A DNA stretch of 8,046 nucleotides from Dehalococcoidia bacterium (GTDB lineage Bacteria; Chloroflexota; Dehalococcoidia; DSTF01; JALHUB01): contig JALHUB010000105.1 of NCBI GenBank assembly GCA_022865685.1, forward strand, positions 1-8,046. Reading direction: 5' to 3'. Shown in pieces: positions 1-4,457 of this stretch. The position numbers and the translations under genes were made by a program. The notes under the pieces were generated by a model. The model had not been told where the DNA came from. It saw nothing but the letters and a program-made list of their open reading frames with translations, and did no database searches. Position 1 is the stretch's first letter, and every line of letters begins with the position of its first letter.

Positions 1-1
1 C

Positions 2-208
2 ACGGCAGCCCTGGTGGCGACGCTGTCGCAGTTAGCGCCGTCGGAGCTGCGGGAGGTCTACCAACAGGCGGTCCCCATGATGCAGCAGTACGACGCCCTC
101 CTCGGCGACGTGCAGAGCGCGCTGGAGAACGACCGCGACCTCGACGCCTTCTTCGCGGACGTGCAGCCGTGGCTGCAACAGGCGGAAGCGGAATCGGCCA
201 GTCCTTGA
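2..208 (+). CDS. 3' end of an unrecognised protein gene (5' truncated by window edge)
   Basis: The reading frame is open from the window edge to the TGA at 206-208, giving 68 visible residues. A GTG at 14 could be read as a start, but no Shine-Dalgarno stands before it and the frame stays open upstream, so this is most likely the C-terminus of a longer protein. The visible part is acidic and rich in Gln, Ala, Leu and Glu, and looks all-helical (for example residues around SELREVYQQA and WLQQAEAE). I see no Cys, no membrane segment and no catalytic motif. GC-rich third codon positions resemble the neighbouring real genes. It converges on rtcB, and a hairpin begins 8 nt after its stop. I do not recognise the family. 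Confidence 0.6.
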   Translation, partial: TAALVATLSQLAPSELREVYQQAVPMMQQYDALLGDVQSALENDRDLDAFFADVQPWLQQAEAESASP

Positions 209-216
209 CACACATC

Positions 217-238
217 GCCGAGGCTGGAAAGCCTCGGC
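217..238. repeat. Palindromic repeat, copy 1 (9-bp stem, 4-nt loop)
   Basis: GCCGAGGCT (217-225), GGAA (226-229) and AGCCTCGGC (230-238) form a perfect 9-bp stem with a tetraloop. The loop fits GNRA when read on the + strand. It starts 8 nt after the stop at 208. The reverse complement of the whole unit recurs exactly at 4028-4049, so it belongs to a dispersed family. It may act as a 3' end or terminator structure, but no T-run follows directly; a run of five T lies 12 nt farther on (250-254). Confidence 0.8.
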
Positions 239-253
239 TACGGTGGTGGTTTT

Positions 254-283
254 TGTAAGGGCGCACGGCCGTGCGCCCCTACA
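254..283. repeat. Near-perfect 30-bp palindrome with TGTA/TACA ends
   Basis: The core 259-278 is a perfect 20-bp palindrome (GGGCGCACGG followed by its reverse complement). After one A/C mismatch pair (258/279), the TGTA at 254-257 pairs with TACA at 280-283. It lies between two convergent genes, 21 nt beyond the rtcB stop as read on the minus strand. The CCCCTACA end is shared with the compound element at 2279-2349. It could act as a bidirectional transcription end, though it has no canonical T-tract on the rtcB side. Confidence 0.75.
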
Positions 284-304
284 TGACACCCACGAAATCG
301 ATGG

Positions 305-1762
305 TTATCCCTTGATCACCGCCAACGGCTTCATCCGCGCGACCTTGCGCGAGATGCCCGCACGGTCCAGCACCTCCACCACGTCGGCGACGTCCTTATA
401 GGCCTCGCTCGCCTCCTCGGCGATCAGCGACCGGTTGCGCACCCGCACGACGATGCCGCGCGCCTCCAGCCGTCCGACGATGTCGACGCCCTGCAGTGAG
501 CGCTTCGCGGCGCCGCGGCTCTGCAATCGACCCGCCCCGTGGCAAGTGGAGCCCCATGTCTCCGCCATCGCCCGCTCGGTGCCCGCGCAGACGTAGGAGT
601 AGCGCCCCATGTCGCCGGGGACGAGCACCGGCTGGCCGACCTTGCGATAGCGCGGCGGCACTTCGGCGTGGCCCGCCGGGAAGGCGCGCGTCGCCCCCTT
701 GCGGTGCACGCAGAGTCGCATCGACTGCCCGTCGACGCGGTGCTCCTCGACCTTCGCGATGTTGTGCGCGACGTCGTAGACCTGCGTCATGCCCAGCTCA
801 GCCGCCGGACGGCCGAGCACGTGGGCGAAGGCGCCGCGCGTCCAGTGGGCGATGGCCTGGCGGTTGGCCCAAGCGAAGTTGGCGGCGGCGGCCATCGCGG
901 CCAGATAGTCCTTCCCCTGCTTCGAGTCGAGGGGAGCGCAGGCAAGTTGCCTGTCCGGCAGGACGATCTCGAACTGGCGGGCCGCCTTCTCCATCACTGA
1001 CAGGTAGTCCTGACAGACCTGGTGGCCGAAACCGCGTGACCCGCAATGGAAGAAGACGACGACGCGACCAATCTCAAGGCCGAAGGCGCGCGCCGCCTCC
1101 TCGTCGTAGACCGCCTCGACCACTTCGATCTCCAAGAAGTGGTTGCCCGCGCCCAGCGTGCCGAGCTGCTCCTGGCCACGCTCCCGCGCCCGCCTGCTCA
1201 CCGTCGCCGGGTCCGCGCCCGCCAGGCAGCCGTGGGATTCCGTAGCGTCGAGGTCGTCCGGCGCGCCGTAGCCGCGGTCGAGCATCCAGGCGGCGCCGTG
1301 CAGCATGATGTCGTCGAGCTCGTTGTTGCTGACGCGAAGTGGGCCGTGGGCGCCGAGGCCGGAGGGCACGTCGCGGAAGAGCTGGTCGGCGAGACGGCCA
1401 AGGACGGGCCGCACCTCCGCTTCCGTGAGGTCGGTGCGAATGAGCCGGGCGCCGCAGTTGATGTCGAAGCCGACGCCGCCGGGGGACACGACGCCGCCGT
1501 TGAGTCGCATCGCCGCCACGCCGCCGATCGGGAAGCCGTAGCCCCAGTGGATGTCGGGCATGGCCATCGAGTAGCCGACGACGCCCGGCAGGAAGGCGAC
1601 GTTCGCCACCTGCTCCACCGCCTGGTCTCCGGCCATCGTCCGCAGTAGGCGCTCGTCGGCGTAGATGAGGCCGGGGACGCGCATGCCCGGCTTGTAGCTC
1701 GTGGGCAGCCGCCAGCGGTAGTCGTCGACCTTCTCCAGCGAGCTGAGCCATCCCTTGGTCAT
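305..1762 (-). CDS. rtcB: RNA-splicing ligase RtcB (tRNA ligase, GTP- and Mn-dependent)
   Basis: RtcB joins RNA 2',3'-cyclic phosphate or 3'-phosphate ends to 5'-OH ends, using GTP and two Mn ions through a covalent histidine-GMP intermediate. It acts in the cytoplasm in RNA repair and tRNA splicing. The 485 residues match the long, archaeal-size form of the family. Visible active-site parts are GFDINCG with D100 and C103, GAGNHF with H208, FHCGSRG with H239, VAHN with H334, and TCHGAGR with H408, the expected guanylated histidine. Their spacing parallels the Pyrococcus enzyme. The C-terminal EAYKDVADVVE is also typical. Most family members read GSMG before the SY motif; this one reads GDMGRYSY (383-390). 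The ATG follows an AGGGAG site (1770-1775) that overlaps the archease stop codon, suggesting translational coupling across the 11-nt gap. Confidence 0.96.
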   Translation of the reverse strand: MTKGWLSSLEKVDDYRWRLPTSYKPGMRVPGLIYADERLLRTMAGDQAVEQVANVAFLPGVVGYSMAMPDIHWGYGFPIGGVAAMRLNGGVVSPGGVGFDINCGARLIRTDLTEAEVRPVLGRLADQLFRDVPSGLGAHGPLRVSNNELDDIMLHGAAWMLDRGYGAPDDLDATESHGCLAGADPATVSRRARERGQEQLGTLGAGNHFLEIEVVEAVYDEEAARAFGLEIGRVVVFFHCGSRGFGHQVCQDYLSVMEKAARQFEIVLPDRQLACAPLDSKQGKDYLAAMAAAANFAWANRQAIAHWTRGAFAHVLGRPAAELGMTQVYDVAHNIAKVEEHRVDGQSMRLCVHRKGATRAFPAGHAEVPPRYRKVGQPVLVPGDMGRYSYVCAGTERAMAETWGSTCHGAGRLQSRGAAKRSLQGVDIVGRLEARGIVVRVRNRSLIAEEASEAYKDVADVVEVLDRAGISRKVARMKPLAVIKG

Positions 1763-1769
1763 GATGTCG

Positions 1770-1775
1770 CTCCCT
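1770..1775 (-). promoter_or_regulatory. Ribosome binding site of rtcB overlapping the archease stop
   Basis: Read on the minus strand, AGGGAG lies 7 nt before the rtcB ATG, and its first two bases are the last two of the archease TAG. Ribosomes ending archease would therefore finish on the rtcB initiation site, which fits coordinated synthesis of the two partner proteins. Confidence 0.7.
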
Positions 1776-2199
1776 AGATATCGAGTATGACGCGGACCTG
1801 ATAGCCGCCGGCCACTGACGCGACCTCTAGCATGTGACGCGTGACCGCCTTGATCATCAGCTTCGGGTTGTGGCGATCGAGGTCGAGCGGCTCGCCGAAA
1901 GCATGCGCGACGACGCGGGTGTCGCTGATCTCGTCGACGTCGAAGCGGTTGAACACGAGGTTGTCGACTTCACTTATGTAGAGCAGCTCTGCCAACCAGG
2001 CGACCAGCAGCCCTTCGCGGTCGTCGGCCTCGACTTCGATGCGCCGCTCCTCGCGCGGCTCGATGCGGTCGAGGTCGACCATCAGCGAGAACATGGCTTT
2101 CGCGGCGTTGGCGAACGCCTCGCCGAGCGTGAGGCCGCGCCCGACAATGCCGACGTCGGCGGTGTGGTCGAAGGTCTCGAACGGCGGTTGCGCAATCAT
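1774..2199 (-). CDS. Archease, RtcB cofactor protein
   Basis: Archease is a small cytoplasmic protein that speeds RtcB guanylylation, enables multiple turnover and broadens its NTP use. At 141 residues it has the usual family length. Recognisable family features are FDHTADVGI near residues 9-17, the helix LLVAWLAELLYISE around 64-77, NPKLMIKAVTRHMLEV in the C-terminal third, and the terminal RVILDI, whose Asp is near the metal site in known structures. The start is supported by AGGAGG at 2209-2214, 9 nt before the ATG. It lies directly upstream of rtcB with 11 nt between them, the classic pairing, so the function is well supported by both sequence and neighbour. Confidence 0.94.
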   Translation of the reverse strand: MIAQPPFETFDHTADVGIVGRGLTLGEAFANAAKAMFSLMVDLDRIEPREERRIEVEADDREGLLVAWLAELLYISEVDNLVFNRFDVDEISDTRVVAHAFGEPLDLDRHNPKLMIKAVTRHMLEVASVAGGYQVRVILDI

Positions 2200-2221
2200 C
2201 GCTGCCCGCCTCCTCGCTTTC

Positions 2222-2251
2222 AGTATGGCAGCGGCGATCTCAGGCCGTCAA
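2222..2251 (-). promoter_or_regulatory. Candidate sigma70 promoter for archease-rtcB
   Basis: On the minus strand, TTGACG (2246-2251) is followed by an 18-nt spacer and CATACT (2222-2227). These match the consensus at 5/6 and 4/6. The start point would fall near 2215, just before the archease ribosome binding site, giving a leader of about 16 nt. If real, archease-rtcB could be expressed apart from mazG. The match is moderate and may be chance. Confidence 0.35.
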
Positions 2252-2278
2252 TGACCAGGCAATGGCCGCCACGATGGG

Positions 2279-2349
2279 ATGTAGGGGAGGACTTCAGTCC
2301 TCCGCGTGGCAGCGGAAGAATCGGGAGGGCTAAAGCCACTCCCCTACAT
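2279..2349. repeat. Compound palindromic element with 11-bp terminal inverted repeats
   Basis: ATGTAGGGGAG (2279-2289) and CTCCCCTACAT (2339-2349) are perfect inverted ends. Inside are GGAGGACT-tc-AGTCCTCC (2286-2303), a weaker CCGC/GCGG pair (2302-2305 with 2312-2315), and GGGAGGGCT-aa-AGCC-(A)-CTCCC (2323-2343, one bulged A). The inner hairpins share bases with the outer ends, so a long two-ended stem and separate hairpins are mutually exclusive folds. The element starts 14 nt beyond the mazG stop and shares its TGTAGGGG end with the palindrome at 254-283. It carries no ORF and may be a non-autonomous mobile palindrome or a 3' end structure. Confidence 0.75.
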
Positions 2350-2363
2350 TGGAGAACGGCGCC

Positions 2364-3158
2364 TTAATCGCCCGAACGGGGCTTCGTCTCGCGCCAGAGG
2401 GATTCGAGGGCGTCGATGGGAAGATCGGCGATGCGGAGGTTCCGCTCCTGCGCCAGCGATTGCAGGGCGTCGAAACGGCGCCGGAAGCGACGCGACGCCA
2501 GCCGCAACGACTCCTCAGCGTCGAGGCCAAGCTTGCGCGCCAGGCTGACGAGCACGAAGAGCGTGTCCCCCAGCTCTTCGCGCTTCTCGTCGACCGTTTG
2601 CGCTTCGGCGAGCTCGCGCGCCTCTTCCGCCAGCTTGTCGAGCACGTCCTCGACGCGCGGCCACTCGAAGCCGGCAGCAACGGCGCGCTCCTGTAGGGCC
2701 TGACTGTAGGCGAGGGCGGGCAGCGCCTGCGGCACCTCCGCGGGCAGCGACTCCCCGCCGCGCTCCTCGCTCTTGATCGCTTCCCACTTGAGGACGACCT
2801 CCGCCGCCGTGTCGACCTTCGTCTCGCCGAAGACGTGCGGGTGGCGACGCAGCAGCTTCGTCGCGATGCCCTCGATGACGTCGTCGATAGTGAACTCGCC
2901 GCTCTCGGAAGCAATCTGGGCGTGGAGCAGAATCTGGAGGAGGACGTCACCCAGCTCTTCGCGCAGCTTGGCCGGACTGCCGCCGTCGAGGGCTTCCAGC
3001 GCTTCGTAGGTCTCCTCCAGCAGGTAGCGACGAAGACTCTCGTGCGTCTGGGCGCGGTCCCAGGGGCAGCCATCGGGCGCCCGCAGCCGGCGGACGATCT
3101 CGCGCAGTCCGTCGAAGGAACAAACGTCCGGCTCGGGCGGTTTCTGCGGGTCGGTCAT
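2364..3158 (-). CDS. mazG: MazG nucleoside triphosphate pyrophosphohydrolase
   Basis: MazG cleaves NTPs and dNTPs to the monophosphate and pyrophosphate, removing damaged or excess nucleotides in the cytoplasm. The 264 residues match the two-domain E. coli type (263). The N-terminal domain shows LRAPDGCPWDRAQTHESL (25-42), EETYE (48-52) and EELGD (67-71), the paired acidic motifs that bind Mg. It continues with RRHPHVFGE (104-112) and KWEAIKSEE (124-132). The C-terminal domain repeats the acidic pair, EEARE (178-182) and EELGD (194-198), then ASRRFRRRF (221-229). Both domains therefore keep metal ligands; in the family the C-terminal one carries most activity. GGAGG stands 4 nt before the ATG. 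It is the first gene of the leftward block, behind a strong promoter at 3187-3216. Confidence 0.95.
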   Translation of the reverse strand: MTDPQKPPEPDVCSFDGLREIVRRLRAPDGCPWDRAQTHESLRRYLLEETYEALEALDGGSPAKLREELGDVLLQILLHAQIASESGEFTIDDVIEGIATKLLRRHPHVFGETKVDTAAEVVLKWEAIKSEERGGESLPAEVPQALPALAYSQALQERAVAAGFEWPRVEDVLDKLAEEARELAEAQTVDEKREELGDTLFVLVSLARKLGLDAEESLRLASRRFRRRFDALQSLAQERNLRIADLPIDALESLWRETKPRSGD

Positions 3159-3186
3159 GGGGCCTCCAAGATCGGCGGTGTGTTCG

Positions 3187-3216
3187 ATTATAAAAGGTGG
3201 AGAAAAGGGTTGACAA
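3187..3216 (-). promoter_or_regulatory. Sigma70-type promoter of mazG
   Basis: On the minus strand, TTGTCA (3211-3216, 5/6 match) precedes a perfect TATAAT (3187-3192) with an 18-nt spacer. Transcription would begin near 3180, about 20 nt before the mazG ATG. The -35 bases coincide with those of the opposing promoter at 3210-3238. Confidence 0.72.
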
Positions 3217-3238
3217 GGTTAAAGTGCCTACCTAGTAT
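3210..3238 (+). promoter_or_regulatory. Sigma70-type promoter of the DUF1461 membrane protein gene
   Basis: TTGACA (3210-3215, perfect) is followed by an ideal 17-nt spacer and TAGTAT (3233-3238, 4/6). Transcription would begin near 3245, leaving a leader of about 48 nt. The local AT-richness stands out from the GC-rich surroundings. Confidence 0.72.
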
Positions 3239-3248
3239 TACCGGTAGG
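3227..3248. promoter_or_regulatory. Inverted repeat over the -10 of the rightward promoter (possible operator)
   Basis: CCTACC (3227-3232) and GGTAGG (3243-3248) are perfect inverted half-sites separated by 10 nt. They enclose the -10 and the expected start point of the rightward promoter. Such a placement is typical of a repressor operator, but no regulator gene lies in the window and a 6-bp half-site could arise by chance. Confidence 0.35.
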
Positions 3249-3292
3249 TTACTTGTGTCGGGCGGGGCGTTCACAGGTGAGGAAGGTGTGGC

Positions 3293-4018
3293 TTGGTGGC
3301 CGTCCGTGCCCTGGCAACGGCGCTCTTCATACTGGCTATCCCTTTGGCACTGATCGGGACCAACGTACGCTTCCTGGCCAACGAGGAGCGCGTATACACC
3401 TATTCCATCGACCAGTACAACGCGCCGGCGCGCACCGGCATCGCCCGCGACGAGCTGGTGCGGGGGAGCAAGGAGTTGCGCGACTACTTCAACAACGACG
3501 CGAAGCTCGTTTCGATCCACGTCCAGCAGGGAGACCGCGAGATCTCGCTGTTCAACGAGCGGGAGACGCTCCATCTCAACGACGTGAAAACGGTCTTCCA
3601 CTTCGTGAACCGCCTCCAGGAGATCGCCCTCGTCTACATCATGGCCTACGTGGTCGGCGTCTTCGTCTGGGCGCGTGAGCGGCCGCTGAACAAGCTCGCG
3701 ATCCAAGCCCTGGGCGGCGGTCTGCTGACGATAGGCATCATCGTCTCGCTGGGGCTCGTCGCGCTCAGCGGCTTCGACCAGGCATTTGAGCAGTTCCATC
3801 ACATCGCCTTCAGCAACAACCTCTGGCTGCTCGACCCCACGACGGACCACCTGATCCAGATTTTCCCGGAGGGGTTCTGGTTCGACGTGACGATGTTCCT
3901 GGGGATCCTGACGCTGGCCGAAGCAGCGCTTATCTCAGTGGCCTCGACGGTGCACCTGACGATCAGCCGGCGCGCCGCCAGGCACGCCCTTTTGCCGAGC
4001 CAGCAGGGCGCCCACTGA
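3293..4018 (+). CDS. DUF1461 / TIGR01906 family integral membrane protein
   Basis: The function of this family is unknown. The 241-residue protein has a predicted N-terminal membrane helix (about 4-22), a long non-membrane loop (about 25-108), and three more helices (about 110-127, 137-160 and 198-220). The loop holds RETLHLNDVK (90-99) and the segment between helices 3 and 4 holds FHHIAFSNNLWLLDP (168-182) and IFPEGFWFD (190-198). These His-, Asp- and Trp-rich stretches are the family's hallmarks and probably lie on one membrane face. The start is TTG 3293 or GTG 3296; the site GAGGAAGG (3279-3286) is 6 or 9 nt away and does not decide between them. It is divergent from mazG and has its own promoter. 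A palindrome follows 9 nt after the stop. Confidence 0.85.
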   Translation: MVAVRALATALFILAIPLALIGTNVRFLANEERVYTYSIDQYNAPARTGIARDELVRGSKELRDYFNNDAKLVSIHVQQGDREISLFNERETLHLNDVKTVFHFVNRLQEIALVYIMAYVVGVFVWARERPLNKLAIQALGGGLLTIGIIVSLGLVALSGFDQAFEQFHHIAFSNNLWLLDPTTDHLIQIFPEGFWFDVTMFLGILTLAEAALISVASTVHLTISRRAARHALLPSQQGAH

Positions 4019-4027
4019 AGAAACGTG

Positions 4028-4049
4028 GCCGAGGCTTTCCAGCCTCGGC
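4028..4049. repeat. Palindromic repeat, copy 2 (inverted relative to copy 1)
   Basis: GCCGAGGCT (4028-4036), TTCC (4037-4040) and AGCCTCGGC (4041-4049) form a perfect 9-bp stem. The unit is the exact reverse complement of 217-238, and the identity extends one base further. It begins 9 nt after the DUF1461 stop, between convergent genes, and no T-tract follows. Confidence 0.8.
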
Positions 4050-4061
4050 GTCGAAATCGTG

Positions 4062-4086
4062 GCGCGATGAGCGAAGCGAGTCGCGC
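4062..4086. repeat. GC-rich imperfect palindrome in convergent intergenic region
   Basis: GCGCGA (4062-4067) pairs with TCGCGC (4081-4086) around a GCGAAGCGAG-like centre. Together with copy 2 of the palindrome upstream and further CGCG-rich self-complementary words to about 4110, it fills most of the 127-nt gap between DUF1461 and fmdB. No ORF with a ribosome binding site is seen there. It could be a bidirectional transcription end. Confidence 0.4.
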
Positions 4087-4145
4087 AACGCGAGCGCGAT
4101 CAGCGCGCGCCGCACCGCCAGCGAACAGTCGATGGCGACCTGGCC

Positions 4146-4376
4146 TCAGGCGATGCCGCAGCTACCGCAGTCCCCCGTCGTGCAACTGCCGCAACTGCTC
4201 GCCACCGACGACACTTCGCCGTCGGCGCTCCTCGTCAGGGCTGAGAAGACGGAGATGACGCGCTCGGCGCCTTCGTGGCCGCTGGGGCAAGTGGCGGACT
4301 CGTCGGAGCGGCTCATCGACCGCAGAAGCTCGAACCTGCTCTCGCAGACCCGGCAATAATACTCATACAGTGGCAT
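4146..4376 (-). CDS. FmdB-like zinc ribbon protein
   Basis: This small protein (76 residues) belongs to the FmdB/CxxC-type putative regulatory zinc ribbons, whose role is mostly unproven. It opens with MPLYEYYC, and C8 and C11 form the first metal knuckle. The second knuckle is C30 followed by H34 (CPSGH) instead of the usual CxxC, so the site may be Cys3His or altered. The helix-like link RVISVFSALTRS leads to a Ser- and Cys-rich tail with C62, C65, C70 and C73 in two CGSC units. Such tails are frequent in this family and could hold a second metal. GGAG lies 7 nt before the ATG. It follows ilvD on the same strand after 81 nt, with a candidate promoter of its own. Confidence 0.85.
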   Translation of the reverse strand: MPLYEYYCRVCESRFELLRSMSRSDESATCPSGHEGAERVISVFSALTRSADGEVSSVASSCGSCTTGDCGSCGIA

Positions 4377-4403
4377 CGCAAGGCTCCCAGATGTCCTGTA
4401 TCA

Positions 4404-4432
4404 ATCGTAGGTCGCAGGCTGAACGAAGTCAA
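4404..4432 (-). promoter_or_regulatory. Candidate sigma70 promoter for the FmdB-like gene
   Basis: On the minus strand, TTGACT (4427-4432, 5/6) precedes TACGAT (4404-4409, 4/6) with a 17-nt spacer. Transcription would start near 4397, about 20 nt before the ATG at 4376. It lies in the short gap after ilvD, so the zinc ribbon gene may not depend on ilvD readthrough. Confidence 0.42.
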
Positions 4433-4457
4433 TCCGGCCGCCCACGCATCCCACACG

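Noticed and set aside
217..254. Classic Rho-independent terminator after the first gene
   Set aside because: The T-run is 12 nt beyond the stem rather than directly following it, so I kept it only as a repeat.
217..283. CRISPR-like array from adjacent palindromes
   Set aside because: The two units differ in sequence and are not regularly spaced; no third unit or cas gene is present.
1046..1648. 200-residue rightward ORF antisense to rtcB
   Set aside because: It shadows rtcB, whose motifs are intact on the other strand. The product is low-complexity and Arg/Ala/Val-rich with no family features.
2279..2349. tRNA-like cloverleaf from three inner hairpins
   Set aside because: No T-loop GTTCRA-type sequence, anticodon arm of proper size or CCA-like end; arm lengths do not fit a tRNA.
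2330..3073. Second leftward frame inside mazG (247 residues)
   Set aside because: It is Arg/Ser-rich frame-shifted noise; the MazG frame has all the expected acidic motifs.
3159..3292. Riboswitch in the mazG/DUF1461 gap
   Set aside because: The leaders are too short (about 20 and 48 nt) and no known aptamer core was seen.
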